A DNA stretch of 64,000 nucleotides. Origin: Leptotrichia sp. HSP-342 (GTDB lineage Bacteria > Fusobacteriota > Fusobacteriia > Fusobacteriales > Leptotrichiaceae). Every line of letters starts with the position of its first letter. Position 1 is the stretch's first letter. The notes under the pieces are model-generated. The model saw nothing but the letters and a program-made list of their open reading frames with translations, searched no databases and was not told the DNA's origin. Of this stretch, positions 27,124-36,990 are shown piece after piece. The DNA is taken from the NCBI RefSeq assembly GCF_041199995.1, contig NZ_CP165646.1, positions 1,426,001 to 1,490,000 of the forward strand. Reading direction: 5' to 3'. A program made the position numbers and the translations under genes.

Positions 27124-28311
27124 TTATGACAATCTATTCCTAAAGTCCTCATATCCGAACTTTCTAATAACCTCAACTCCACCTTTTTCTGTATAAACTG
27201 CAATCACAGGTAAATTTATCCCGTTGAAAGTATTCGTCTTTACCATGCTGTAATGTGCCATATCAGTAAAAATAAGTTTATCTCCTACTTTTACAGGTTC
27301 ATCAAAGGAATAATCTCCAATTACATCTCCAGCAAGGCAAGTAGGCCCTCCCAATCTATAAGTGTATTTCTTATCATTTGGCATTCCTGAACCGAAAATA
27401 AATGGACGGTATGGCATTTCGATTACATCGGGCATATGACATGAAGCTGAAGTATCCATTAATAAAATATCCATCTCATTTTTTGTAATATCTAAAACTT
27501 CTGAAACTAAAAAGCCTGTATTCAAAGCAACAGCTTCTCCTGGCTCCAGATACACTTCTACATCATATTTTTCTTTTATGTAATTTATACATTTTACAAG
27601 TTTTTCAATATCATAATCTTCTCTTGTAATATGATGTCCCCCACCAAAATTAAGCCATTTCATATTATACAAATATTTTCCAAATTTCTCTTCAAAAATT
27701 CTTAATACATTTTCAAGGGCATCAGAATTTTGTTCACAAAGTGCGTGAAAATGAAATCCATCCAAACCTTCAAGCTCATTTTCCTTAAAATTTTCAAGTG
27801 TTACTCCAAATCTTGAAAATCTTCCTGCTGGATTATAAATCTCAGTTTCAACTTCTGAAAATTCTGGATTTAATCGAAGTCCACAGCTAATTTTTTTACC
27901 ATTTTTTTCTTCAAATTCCTTTACTCTACTTTTAAATTTTTTCCATTGATTGAAAGAATTAAAAACAATATGATTTGTTATTTCCATTATTTCATCAAAC
28001 TCATCTTCCCTGTAAGACGGATTAAAAATATGAGTTTCCAATTTTTTGTTGGGATTTTTCAGTTCCATTTCCTCATACCCAAGTCTTGCTTCAAATAGTG
28101 AGCTTGCAGTAGTTCCATTTAAGTATTCGCTAATTAACGGATAAAAATAAAACATTGAAAATCCCTTTTGTGCAAGCAATATTTTACATCCTGTTCTATC
28201 AATTACACTTTTTAATGTTTCAAGATTTCTTTTTAGCAGCCTTTCATCAACTATAAAGGCTGGTGTTGGCAAATTTGTTATATCCATATCAAGATACTTA
28301 TTTTTTGACAT
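27124..28311 (-). CDS. nspC: Carboxynorspermidine/carboxyspermidine decarboxylase
   Basis: NspC is a PLP-dependent decarboxylase of the alanine-racemase fold that releases norspermidine or spermidine from the carboxylated precursor. The PLP lysine is K49 in ILLAQKGFSMF. GFHFHALCEQNSDALE, WLNFGGGHHITRE and YLEPGEAVALNTGFLV are the glycine-rich and PLP-phosphate segments. At 395 residues it is normal. Its pathway partner, carboxynorspermidine dehydrogenase, is at 53317-54531, not adjacent. A good GGAGATG site precedes ATG 28311. Confidence 0.93.
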   Translation of the reverse strand: MSKNKYLDMDITNLPTPAFIVDERLLKRNLETLKSVIDRTGCKILLAQKGFSMFYFYPLISEYLNGTTASSLFEARLGYEEMELKNPNKKLETHIFNPSYREDEFDEIMEITNHIVFNSFNQWKKFKSRVKEFEEKNGKKISCGLRLNPEFSEVETEIYNPAGRFSRFGVTLENFKENELEGLDGFHFHALCEQNSDALENVLRIFEEKFGKYLYNMKWLNFGGGHHITREDYDIEKLVKCINYIKEKYDVEVYLEPGEAVALNTGFLVSEVLDITKNEMDILLMDTSASCHMPDVIEMPYRPFIFGSGMPNDKKYTYRLGGPTCLAGDVIGDYSFDEPVKVGDKLIFTDMAHYSMVKTNTFNGINLPVIAVYTEKGGVEVIRKFGYEDFRNRLS

Positions 28312-28418
28312 TTTTTATCATCTCCTTTTATACTCTACACTTTTTATTAATATGTAATTCAAATATATCTAAAATTTATTCCTTATTATATCACACTTTT
28401 CTTAAAATCTAAAAAAAA

Positions 28419-28450
28419 GATTATCCTAAATTTAATTTTTTAAGATAATC
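28419..28450 (-). terminator. Terminator of the efflux operon
   Basis: GATTATC and GATAATC pair (7 bp); on the minus strand the stem is followed by eight T. It lies 28 nt past the permease stop codon. Confidence 0.85.
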
Positions 28451-28477
28451 AATTTTTATTTTATCAAATTGTTAATT

Positions 28478-29689
28478 CTAATCTGTTCGCAGTGCTTCCA
28501 TTGGCTCCAATGCGGCAGCTTTTTTCGCTGGATAAACACCAAAAACTAATCCTATCATTGTCGAAACAAATATACACACAAACACTATAACTGGACTTAA
28601 TATTGGTGATGTCTGTATAAACATGCCAACTAAAAGTGCTAATGAATATCCAATTACAACTCCAATTATACCACCAAAGAATGTCAAAATGACAGCTTCT
28701 ATCAAAAATTGTATAAGAATGTGTATTGTTTTTGCTCCAATAGCCTTTCTTAATCCAACTTCCCTTATTCTCTCAGTAACACTTACAAGCATTATATTCA
28801 TAACTCCGATTCCACCAACAAATAACGAAATTGCAGCAACTCCACTTATGAAAAGTGAAAGCATGTTAAGAATGTTATTAAATTCATCTAAACCTTGACT
28901 TGTTGAATTTACATTGTAAATATTAGACTCACTTCCTCTTGTTTTTAATAAATCTTTTACCACTTCCATTAATCTGTTCATTTCATTGGCATCTCTTGCT
29001 TTTGCCTGTAATGCAGTAAACTTGTCTTGCTCGTTCCCTTCCAAATAATTTAGGTAATTATTAGGTAAAAGTCCTGTAGCAGGCATTCCATCACCACCGC
29101 CTAAGCTGGCATACGGATTTTTAAATACTCCGACAATCGTTACAATTTGGCTGTTTTTTCTAAAGTTTAAGACTATTTTCTTTCCTATCGGATTTTCCCC
29201 TGGATACATCTGATCTGCCGTTGTGTTGTCAATCATTATATATTTCCCATCTTTTCTATATTCACTTGGCAAAAATTTTCTTCCCTTTATTACCGTATAA
29301 TTTGACATTTTAAAATAATCTTCTGTCACTCCCGTTCCCGAAAACATTTTATCTGAACCATCGCTCATTGATATTCTGGCAAATGTGTTCGAAGTTGGAG
29401 TAACTGCTTCAATACCGTCTATACTCTTTATTTTTTCAATATCTTTTTTTGTAAGTAAATCATGCGATTTATAAGTCTGTCCTGGAGAAGTGTCAATTGA
29501 TATTTGAAAATTTGATACTCCTAGCTTATTCAAATCTCCAGTAATATTTTCCTTGACTCCTGCTCCTAATGAAGACATCATTATAACTGAAGATATCCCT
29601 ATTATTATTCCAAGCATTGTCAAGAAGGAACGTACCTTATAGCTAAATAAATTTGATACTGACAATTTTAGCAATTCCATAAAATCCAT
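28478..29689 (-). CDS. MacB/FtsX-type ABC transporter permease
   Basis: This is the membrane subunit of a MacAB-type exporter. The N-terminal segment (about 20-40, FLTMLGIIIGISSVIMMSSL) is followed by a large periplasmic MacB domain (about 45-270) and three C-terminal helices; the FtsX signature VTERIREVGLRKAIGAK links the helices. It has no ATPase domain; this is the next gene upstream, 5 nt away. It is the last gene of tolC-macA-ATPase-permease. Confidence 0.92.
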   Translation of the reverse strand: MDFMELLKLSVSNLFSYKVRSFLTMLGIIIGISSVIMMSSLGAGVKENITGDLNKLGVSNFQISIDTSPGQTYKSHDLLTKKDIEKIKSIDGIEAVTPTSNTFARISMSDGSDKMFSGTGVTEDYFKMSNYTVIKGRKFLPSEYRKDGKYIMIDNTTADQMYPGENPIGKKIVLNFRKNSQIVTIVGVFKNPYASLGGGDGMPATGLLPNNYLNYLEGNEQDKFTALQAKARDANEMNRLMEVVKDLLKTRGSESNIYNVNSTSQGLDEFNNILNMLSLFISGVAAISLFVGGIGVMNIMLVSVTERIREVGLRKAIGAKTIHILIQFLIEAVILTFFGGIIGVVIGYSLALLVGMFIQTSPILSPVIVFVCIFVSTMIGLVFGVYPAKKAAALEPMEALRTD

Positions 29690-29694
29690 TTACA

Positions 29695-30387
29695 CTACAC
29701 TCCTCTCCGATGCTGAACAATTTCATCCTTTTCTATTACACCGTCTTTTAATCTGATAATTCTTTTACAATGCTCTGCCACATCTTCCTCATGCGTAACC
29801 ATTACTATCGTTGTTCCGTTATCGTTCAATTTTTTAAAAATTTCCAAAACCTCTTCTCCAGATTTTGAATCTAAATTTCCTGTTGGCTCATCTGCAAGAA
29901 GGATTTTAGGATTATTTATTATCGCCCTTGCTATTGCCACTCTTTGTCTTTGTCCCCCTGACATCTCATTTGGCTTATGATGAATTCTTTCACCAAGCCC
30001 CACACTTTCCAATGCTTCAGTTGCCCTCTTTAGCCTCTCGGCTTTCTTTACTCCTGCATACAAAGCTGGAAGAGCCACATTTTCAACTGCTGTCATTTTT
30101 GGAAGTAAGTTAAAAGTTTGAAATACAAACCCTATTTTTTTGTTTCTCACTTCAGCAAGTGCATCTCCTTTTATAGTTGAAACATCTTGATTATCCAATA
30201 TATAAGTTCCAGAGGTAAGGCTATCAAGGCAGCCTAAAATATTCATAAGAGTAGACTTTCCGCTTCCAGAAGGCCCCATAAAAGCCACATATTCTCCTTC
30301 ACTTACAGAAAGATTAAGTCCTTTCAAAACCTTTAATTCCATACTTCCATTTTTATATATTTTTACTATATCGCTCACTTTTATCAT
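29695..30387 (-). CDS. MacB/LolD-type ABC transporter ATPase
   Basis: The 230-residue ATPase has Walker [10 protein letters not shown]-loop VFQTFNLLP, signature [15 protein letters not shown] and Walker B ILLADEPTGNLDSKSG, typical of the LolD/MacB/FtsE subfamily. In E. coli MacB this domain is fused to the permease; here the two are separate genes. It lies 27 nt after the adaptor gene. Confidence 0.94.
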   Translation of the reverse strand: MIKVSDIVKIYKNGSMELKVLKGLNLSVSEGEYVAFMGPSGSGKSTLMNILGCLDSLTSGTYILDNQDVSTIKGDALAEVRNKKIGFVFQTFNLLPKMTAVENVALPALYAGVKKAERLKRATEALESVGLGERIHHKPNEMSGGQRQRVAIARAIINNPKILLADEPTGNLDSKSGEEVLEIFKKLNDNGTTIVMVTHEEDVAEHCKRIIRLKDGVIEKDEIVQHRRGV

Positions 30388-30414
30388 AAAAATTTACCTC
30401 TAAAGTTTATTTTT

Positions 30415-31770
30415 CTATCTTGGTGGTGGTCCACCAGGTCCTCCGCCTTTTCTTGATTGCTTTTCTTCCTTAAACATTACACCATTAGGAGCTACTTTCT
30501 GTTTTGACGGATCGGCAATTTTTATTTTTTGTCCATCTTTCAATCTCTCATCCGCAACAGTGATTACTCTTTCTCCCACTGATATACCAGATTCCACAGC
30601 ATAAAATGTATCATCATTCATTCCAACTTTAATTTCTCTTTTTGAAACTTTATTACCTTTTCCTACAACAAAAGCATAATATTTACCATTTTCATTTATA
30701 ACTGAACTATATGGAAGTCTTGGTACATTTTTACTTTCTTTGTAAAAAATAGTCGCTGTTATTGTTGCTCCCGGCTTTAATCCTTTAGTTTCATTTATTT
30801 GGATTTTTACAGTAGTATTACTTTCATCAAGTGTTGAGCTTTTTTCAGCTACTCCAGAAATTTGCAAAACAGAGCCTTCTATTTTTTCTCCATCTGGCAA
30901 TGAGTCCGAAGTAATTTCAACTCTTTGCCCAACTTGAATATTTTTTACCTCATTATCTGAAAGATTTACCTCTACCCTCATGTTTGTTGAATCCGATACT
31001 TTAAATAAAGTCGTTTCAGTATTTACACGGTAATTTTCATCTGCAGTCATTTCTGTAATAACACCATCAACTGGACTTGTTATTTCATCTTTTATAAGTG
31101 CCAGATCTTCTTGTAATGTTGCCAATTCTAATTTTGCTGTCTTTAATGATGTTCTTGCATCTTCAATGCTCGCCTTCTGCTCACTGTCAACTGTATCCAA
31201 ATCTAGTCTTGAATTTCTTAGAGCCTTCCTTGCATCATCTACATTAACTCTTGTTTCCCCACCAACTTTATATAACTCTTCTGCGTTATGCAAATCTCTT
31301 GATTTTTGTTGAATTTCTAAACTTTTCGACTCTTTTTTTCTTCTAAGTGAACCTTGAGCATCAGTTATATTTCTTTCATATTTTTGAATTTCCAAAGTTT
31401 TCATTTGTATTTTTCTCAAAGTTTCATTTTTATCAACTGGGTAAAATGTCAGCACTACATCACCTTTTTTGACATTATCTCCTTTTTTAAAGAATACTTT
31501 GTTTACTCTTTGACTTGAAGTTGTAAATACTGAAACCGCGTTATCTGACACAACTTGTCCATTCTTTGAAACTGATAGCGAAATATCTCCCCTATCAACA
31601 GTTGTCACTTCATATTCAGGCTCAGCTTCTTTTTTTCCACATGAAACTGTAGCAAATAATATTACAGCAAATATTGTCATAAATTTATAAAAATAATTTT
31701 TATTTTTTGACTCTTTCCTCTTTGATTCAATAGTTTTAGCCATTTCAGAAAATTCTGTATTTATTTCCAC
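30415..31770 (-). CDS. MacA-type periplasmic adaptor lipoprotein
   Basis: This links the inner-membrane exporter to the outer-membrane channel. After a long basic N-terminus (about 1-30) and a hydrophobic core comes a lipobox FATVSC with C44 as the lipidation site. The barrel/lipoyl domain is split around a K/E-rich coiled-coil hairpin (about 125-235), and beta-barrel and membrane-proximal domains follow. The C-terminus is a Gly/Pro tail (GGGPGGPPPR). GTG 31770 follows AGAGGTGA, which supports the long start. Confidence 0.9.
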   Translation of the reverse strand: MEINTEFSEMAKTIESKRKESKNKNYFYKFMTIFAVILFATVSCGKKEAEPEYEVTTVDRGDISLSVSKNGQVVSDNAVSVFTTSSQRVNKVFFKKGDNVKKGDVVLTFYPVDKNETLRKIQMKTLEIQKYERNITDAQGSLRRKKESKSLEIQQKSRDLHNAEELYKVGGETRVNVDDARKALRNSRLDLDTVDSEQKASIEDARTSLKTAKLELATLQEDLALIKDEITSPVDGVITEMTADENYRVNTETTLFKVSDSTNMRVEVNLSDNEVKNIQVGQRVEITSDSLPDGEKIEGSVLQISGVAEKSSTLDESNTTVKIQINETKGLKPGATITATIFYKESKNVPRLPYSSVINENGKYYAFVVGKGNKVSKREIKVGMNDDTFYAVESGISVGERVITVADERLKDGQKIKIADPSKQKVAPNGVMFKEEKQSRKGGGPGGPPPR

Positions 31771-31820
31771 AAAATCACCTCTTTCCTAATTTTCATTTTT
31801 ATTTTTTACATTAATAATCT

Positions 31821-33098
31821 CTATTTATAATATTTTATTTTTTTAGTAAATGCTGCAAGTTCATTTTTGGCTGTTTCGTAATCTATTACAGCTTTCTTGT
31901 AGTTGTTACGTTTTTCTACATAGTTGGAATACGTGTCAACTCCCAGCTCATACTTCTTAGCATAAATTTCATATTCTTTTTTCTTAATATTCATTGTATT
32001 TTGTGCTGTTAACTCATTTGTCTGGTAAGTTGTGTAAGTTATCATCTGCTGTCCAGCATTTGACACTAGCTCATTTTTTTTCTGTTCATACTGCAGTCTT
32101 AATTTATCTGCTTCATTTTTCAAATCTTCAATAGTATCATTATATCTTTTGAAAGTTTTTGACACAGATAACCCAACAACAACAGAACGATCCTTTAAAG
32201 AATATCCAATATCTCCTGATAATTTAGGATACTTGTAGTCAATATTTTCCTTTCTTAACTGTTCACTGTTAAGCTGCGAATTCAATTCTATTGTTTCAGC
32301 TTCTGAGAGTCTAAGAGCATAAAAATCATCCTTTTTCAGTTCAATTTTTTTCAGGTCATCAAGCTTCTCTTTTTCAGGTAAAGTTACATTGTAAACTGTA
32401 AATCGTTCTCCTAAAATTTGGAGTTCCCGCCCAAGATTTTCATATTTAAGCTGAGAATTTTCATATTCTGTTTTTGCTAATTCATAATCATACTGTGATG
32501 CTGTCCCCAGCTCATATTTTTTAGCCTGAATAGCATAATCTTTTTTAGTATCTTCTAACGCAAGCGCTTCCTGTTCCATTTCCTTCTGTTTATTCTTATA
32601 ATTTTTATATAAATCAATCAAATCACGTATTTCAGAATTTTTAGTAGTTTCATTGCTAATTTTCTGTATATTTCGTGAAATTTGATTAGTTTTTTTATTA
32701 TAATTTACATCACTATATCCAAAATAATCGTTTAAAGTTTTAGAAATACCAATTTTATTTTCTGTAAGCTCACTACTTCTAAAATTATATTCATTTCTGT
32801 AATAAAGCATTCCATACTTTACATTATTTTGCATAGTTAGTCCATTTGCTGCTCCGTGTAATGTATAATTATTATCTGAAGTTACACTGACTTCATTCCA
32901 TTCCCCATTTTTCAAAGATTTCTCTTTTATATCAAACTTTCTCATATTTTTTTCATTAATTTTTGTCGTATAAGAATTTTTTTCATACTGAGAGATCAAA
33001 TCATCCACATTAACTGCAAAACTCATCGCACTAAATGTAAATAATGCTGATAAAATCTGTATCTTACTATTTTTAAAATTCAAAAATATCCCAACCAT
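31821..33098 (-). CDS. TolC-family outer-membrane efflux protein
   Basis: A signal peptide (about 1-28, ending SAMSFA) is followed by two related long helical repeats, each containing a KKYELG-type motif (YAIQAKKYELGTASQYDYE and YEIYAKKYELGVDTYSNYV), as expected for the TolC fold. Length 425 is typical. It is the first gene of the tripartite operon and implies a Gram-negative-type outer membrane. It starts at ATG 33098 after AAAGGAG. Confidence 0.9.
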   Translation of the reverse strand: MVGIFLNFKNSKIQILSALFTFSAMSFAVNVDDLISQYEKNSYTTKINEKNMRKFDIKEKSLKNGEWNEVSVTSDNNYTLHGAANGLTMQNNVKYGMLYYRNEYNFRSSELTENKIGISKTLNDYFGYSDVNYNKKTNQISRNIQKISNETTKNSEIRDLIDLYKNYKNKQKEMEQEALALEDTKKDYAIQAKKYELGTASQYDYELAKTEYENSQLKYENLGRELQILGERFTVYNVTLPEKEKLDDLKKIELKKDDFYALRLSEAETIELNSQLNSEQLRKENIDYKYPKLSGDIGYSLKDRSVVVGLSVSKTFKRYNDTIEDLKNEADKLRLQYEQKKNELVSNAGQQMITYTTYQTNELTAQNTMNIKKKEYEIYAKKYELGVDTYSNYVEKRNNYKKAVIDYETAKNELAAFTKKIKYYK

Positions 33099-33443
33099 GT
33101 AATCTCCTTTCTTCTAGAATAAACAGCTTATTTCTTATCAAAATTTATTATAACACTTATTTCATAGAATATCATTTTTTTTTGACAAAATTATGACTTT
33201 ATTTAATTTTAATTTCTTTTTTAAATTTAATAAATATTATGGTTATCTACACTATAATAATTATATAATAAAATCAATAATAAATAAACCATTTTTTAAA
33301 TTATTTTTATTTCTATAGTATTTAATTTCTTATCTTAAAATTTAAGAATCTCCATTATAGAATAACTCTATTTACAATTCGATATATTTATTATATAATA
33401 ATCTATAAATAATAAATTTGAAAAATAAAAAAGGAGTATTTAT
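33099..33443. other. Divergent intergenic region, tolC and the AI-2E family gene
   Basis: This 345-bp AT-rich region has no gene. The rightward promoter is listed separately. For the leftward operon TATAAT is seen at 33147-33152 (minus strand), but no good -35 lies at the right distance. Confidence 0.5.
33371..33399 (+). promoter_or_regulatory. Promoter of the AI-2E family gene
   Basis: TTTACA, 17 nt, TATAAT, about 45 nt upstream of ATG 33444. Confidence 0.75.
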
Positions 33444-34604
33444 ATGGCAAGTTACAAAAATTTTGACTTTAAAAAATTATATTTTCTCGTTTATATTGCT
33501 TTAATTCTGCTAGTTGTATTTTTAGCATTTAAACTTGGGATATTTTTGTTTCCATTTACGATAGCATTGTTTTTTTCAATATTGACACGACCGTTTACAC
33601 GATTTTTACAAAAAAGGTTAAAGCTTTCAAAAAAGCTGTCTACGATAATTTCTATTGTAACATTTTTATTAATATTTTTTGGAATTATTGGCTGGGGATC
33701 ATTAAAATTGATAAGTGAAATTTATAAATTATCGCAAAATCTTAATAGTTATAGCGAGATTACACAAAAATTATGGACTGACAGCATGGCAAAAGTTTAT
33801 ACTTATCTTGGAAATTTCCCGTCAGGATTCACAAAGCAGGTAAATGATACAATAAACAGTTTTATTTCCTCAGGCTCTTCAAAACTTGGAGGATTTATAA
33901 AAGGGCTGATAAGTTTTATTACATCCATTCCGACTGTAATTCTATATATCTGTATAACGATTCTTGCAACTTTCTTTATAAGTCTTGACAGAGATGAAAT
34001 TGTATCTTTCCTAGAGCAGCAGCTTCCAAAGTCTTGGTTAGATAAGGTTTTCAATATAAAAACTGATATGTTTACAGTTCTTGGCTCTTATATTAAGGCA
34101 CAGATTATTTTAATGACAATATGTTTTTTTGAACTTCTAGTCTGTTTAAATTTACTATCATTTTTAGGGCTAAATGTACCATATCCCCTATTAATGTCAA
34201 TCATAATCTGTATAATCGATGCACTCCCAATATTAGGAGCAGGAACAGTCTTAATTCCATGGGCGGTAATTTCTTTTGCACTATCTGACATAACATTAGG
34301 TATTGCCCTAATAATAATTTACCTATTTGTCCTTTCTGTAAGACAAATGCTAGAACCAAAGCTGGTAAGCCAAAATTTAGGAGTCCATCCATTAATTACA
34401 CTAATCTCAATGTACTCAGGATTCAAAATTTTTGGTGTAATGGGATTCCTGATTGGGCCTGTTGTAATGATTATTTTGAAAAATGTATTTTCAAGAGAAC
34501 TGGAAGTCGGATTTTTCAGAGATATTTTTGGTGATCCCTCTGACAATAGTAAACTTAATTTAGAAAAAAAGAATAAAGAAAATATTAAAAAAAGAAGGAC
34601 ATAG
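33444..34604 (+). CDS. AI-2E family (YdiK/PerM-type) transporter
   Basis: The 386-residue membrane protein has about eight membrane segments in the family pattern: two N-terminal helices, a soluble helical part (about 85-145), then the C-terminal bundle with LPILGAGTVLIPWAVISFALSD-like and PKLVSQNLGVHPLITLISMY signatures. Members export diverse small molecules or ions; the AI-2 name comes from one E. coli member. It is monocistronic, ending in a terminator shared with the convergent OmpA gene. Confidence 0.88.
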   Translation: MASYKNFDFKKLYFLVYIALILLVVFLAFKLGIFLFPFTIALFFSILTRPFTRFLQKRLKLSKKLSTIISIVTFLLIFFGIIGWGSLKLISEIYKLSQNLNSYSEITQKLWTDSMAKVYTYLGNFPSGFTKQVNDTINSFISSGSSKLGGFIKGLISFITSIPTVILYICITILATFFISLDRDEIVSFLEQQLPKSWLDKVFNIKTDMFTVLGSYIKAQIILMTICFFELLVCLNLLSFLGLNVPYPLLMSIIICIIDALPILGAGTVLIPWAVISFALSDITLGIALIIIYLFVLSVRQMLEPKLVSQNLGVHPLITLISMYSGFKIFGVMGFLIGPVVMIILKNVFSRELEVGFFRDIFGDPSDNSKLNLEKKNKENIKKRRT

Positions 34605-34621
34605 TTTTTACACTTGTCCTT
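34595..34621. terminator. Bidirectional terminator overlapping both stop codons
   Basis: AAGGACA and TGTCCTT pair over 7 bp, with A-rich sequence to the left and T7 to the right. The stop codons of the two convergent genes (34602-34604 and 34608-34610) lie in its 13-nt loop. Confidence 0.8.
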
Positions 34622-35426
34622 TTTTTACAAATCTAAATTCTACTCTTCGATTTCTTTCTCTTCCCTCTTCCGTATCATTTGTCTTGATTGGATTGTTTTC
34701 ACCGCGTCCTATTAAATCCACAACTCTATCTTTCGAAAGCCCGATCTCTATCAATTTTGAACTAACCTTTTCTGCTCTTCTTAATGATAATCTTTTATTA
34801 TACGAAGACGAACCGCTTTTATCAGTATATCCAATAATTGACACAAGAAAATCATTTTTCTCGATATAATCCTTTATGTCTCTCAGTACAGGATAGGCTT
34901 CTTTCTTTAAATCTGTACTATTTTTATGAAAGTTCAAATCGTTTGATCTGAGAGTTATAATCTCTGATTTTGATATTTGTACTTTTTCTGGATTATTTAT
35001 TGGGCTTTCTTGAATTTCAGAAATAGTTGCTGTTGTCTCTTCTGTTGTTTCAGTTTGTGTTGAAACTGCTTCTACAGGTTTAACATTTTGAACAGATTGT
35101 GCCTGTGTTTTTTGTTGCGATTGGCTAACATGATTTTTTTCAGTATTATAATATGTTGCTTGAATTCTGTTATTAACTATCTTTGTTCCTGTTCCGTCCT
35201 GTGTCAAAGCAACCGTAATTAAATCAGGATTATCTGTTGTTACAGCCGTTTTTTGTGGATTTGGTGTATCAAGTGTAGGAACCTCATTTACCGTTTCCTG
35301 CTGTATATCTGCCACATTCGCACGAATTATATCCTTTCTCATATCGGAAGTTGTCATTTTTTCAGATACCGTAGGTACCGCCATTGCAACCAATGAAGAA
35401 ACTGCAACTAATGTAGGCCTTTTCAT
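34608..35426 (-). CDS. OmpA-family protein (peptidoglycan-binding C-terminus)
   Basis: A signal peptide (about 1-20) is followed by a Thr/Gln/Glu-rich linker (about 25-150) and an OmpA_C domain (about 155-270): VSIIGYTDKSGSSSYNKRLS, LRRAEKVSSKLIEIG, LIGRGENNPI and EGRERNRRVEF are canonical. There is no N-terminal beta-barrel, so it is probably a periplasmic or lipid-independent peptidoglycan tether. It lies 33 nt after the amino-acid ABC cluster in the opposite order of transcription, i.e. downstream of none of them. Confidence 0.9.
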   Translation of the reverse strand: MKRPTLVAVSSLVAMAVPTVSEKMTTSDMRKDIIRANVADIQQETVNEVPTLDTPNPQKTAVTTDNPDLITVALTQDGTGTKIVNNRIQATYYNTEKNHVSQSQQKTQAQSVQNVKPVEAVSTQTETTEETTATISEIQESPINNPEKVQISKSEIITLRSNDLNFHKNSTDLKKEAYPVLRDIKDYIEKNDFLVSIIGYTDKSGSSSYNKRLSLRRAEKVSSKLIEIGLSKDRVVDLIGRGENNPIKTNDTEEGRERNRRVEFRFVKKGQV

Positions 35427-35459
35427 GATTTGCTCTTCCTCCTATTTTAATAAAGTATT

Positions 35460-36203
35460 TTATTTTTGATTGTTTTCAAGACCATATTTTTTAATTAATT
35501 CATTATATTTCCCATTTTCTTTCATTTTTTTCAATTCATCATTTATTTGTTTTATCAACTCTTGGTTTTTTCCTTTGTCAAGAGCCATTGCCGTTCCAAT
35601 TTTAGCTGGTTTTTCATCAAAAATTTCCATTTCAGGATTTTTCTTCATGTATTCTTGAGCTACTGCTTTTTCAAGAATAATTACGTCAATTTTTCCTGCT
35701 TTTAAATCTAAAATAGTATTTACTGTACTTTCATTTGGTACAACAGTTGCTCCTTTAATCTCTTTTGCTTCTATTTCTTGAATTGTTCCAAGCTGAACCC
35801 CAATCTTCTTACCACTTAATGTAGTTGGTGTAACTGCAGTGTTACCTTTTTTTCTTATGTAAGTTTCTTTTGAAACAAAGTAATCATCTGTAAAATCTAC
35901 TGATTTTTTTCTTTCTTCAGTTGAACTCATACCAGATACAATAATATCAATTTTTCCTGCTTTTAATGCTGGAATCAATCCATCAAATGACTGGTCAATA
36001 ATTTCAATTTTATATCCAAGATTTTTTCCAATTTCATTTATAAGATCAACATCAAATCCAGTAACTTGTCCATTTTCAACATATTCGAACGGAGCAAAAA
36101 CTGCATTCAGTCCTACTCTTAATTTTTTCTCCCCATTATCTTTTTTTCCACACGATATAATTCCAAAAATTACTAATGTTATCATCAAAAATATTTTTTT
36201 CAT
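35460..36203 (-). CDS. Amino-acid ABC transporter substrate-binding lipoprotein
   Basis: The lipobox is FGIISC with C18, followed by a family 3 solute-binding domain: LRVGLNAVFAPFEYVENGQVTGFDVDLINEI, cut here as two parts LRVGLNAVFAPFEY and GFDVDLINEIG, with KIDIIVSGMSSTEERKKSVDF. It binds an amino acid, probably polar, outside the membrane. At 247 residues it is normal. It is the third gene of permease-ATPase-binding protein. Confidence 0.92.
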   Translation of the reverse strand: MKKIFLMITLVIFGIISCGKKDNGEKKLRVGLNAVFAPFEYVENGQVTGFDVDLINEIGKNLGYKIEIIDQSFDGLIPALKAGKIDIIVSGMSSTEERKKSVDFTDDYFVSKETYIRKKGNTAVTPTTLSGKKIGVQLGTIQEIEAKEIKGATVVPNESTVNTILDLKAGKIDVIILEKAVAQEYMKKNPEMEIFDEKPAKIGTAMALDKGKNQELIKQINDELKKMKENGKYNELIKKYGLENNQK

Positions 36204-36261
36204 ATTTTTTCCTCTCTTTCTCTGTTTAATTTTATTTAAAACTGTTTTAACTAATAATCTT

Positions 36262-36990
36262 TTAGTGATTTAACACTTTTTCTAAAAACTCTCTTGCTCT
36301 TTCTGTTTTTGGATTGTCAAATAAATCCTGCGGTTTTGCATCTTCCAGAATATATCCTCCATCCATAAAAAATACTCTATTAGCTACATTTCTTGCAAAT
36401 CCCATTTCGTGTGTTACCACAATCATTGTCATTCCCGCATTTGCAAGCTCCTTCATAACTTCCAGAACTTCCCCTATCATTTCAGGATCAAGTGCGGATG
36501 TTGGCTCATCAAACAGAATTACTTTAGGATTCATTGCTAATGCCCTTGCAATTGCAACCCTTTGTTTCTGCCCACCAGACAGCTTGTTTGGATAAACATC
36601 CTTCTTATCAGCAAGTCCCACTTTTTCCAGTAATTCTATTGCCAGTTTTTCTGCCTCAGCTTTTGGCATTTTTTTTAATCTAATTGGTCCCAAAGTAATG
36701 TTTTCCAGTACAGTTTTATGTGGATACAAATTAAAGTGCTGGAACACCATTCCGACTTCCTCACGAATTTTATTTATATCCGCCTTACGTTCCAAAATAT
36801 TTTTATTATTTATTTTAATCTCTCCTGATGTAGGTTCTTCAAGCCTATTTATACAACGTAAGAATGTTGATTTTCCACTTCCAGAAGGTCCTATAATCGA
36901 AATTACTTCTCCTTCTTTTATTTCTGTACTAATTCCTTTTAAAACTTCCAATTCGCCATATTTTTTCTTCAAATCTTTTATCTTAATCAT
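36262..36990 (-). CDS. Amino-acid ABC transporter ATPase (GlnQ/HisP type)
   Basis: Walker [10 protein letters not shown]-loop [12 protein letters not shown], signature [16 protein letters not shown] and Walker [16 protein letters not shown] mark the polar amino-acid subfamily. Its start overlaps the permease end by 8 nt. Length 242 is typical. Confidence 0.95.
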   Translation of the reverse strand: MIKIKDLKKKYGELEVLKGISTEIKEGEVISIIGPSGSGKSTFLRCINRLEEPTSGEIKINNKNILERKADINKIREEVGMVFQHFNLYPHKTVLENITLGPIRLKKMPKAEAEKLAIELLEKVGLADKKDVYPNKLSGGQKQRVAIARALAMNPKVILFDEPTSALDPEMIGEVLEVMKELANAGMTMIVVTHEMGFARNVANRVFFMDGGYILEDAKPQDLFDNPKTERAREFLEKVLNH

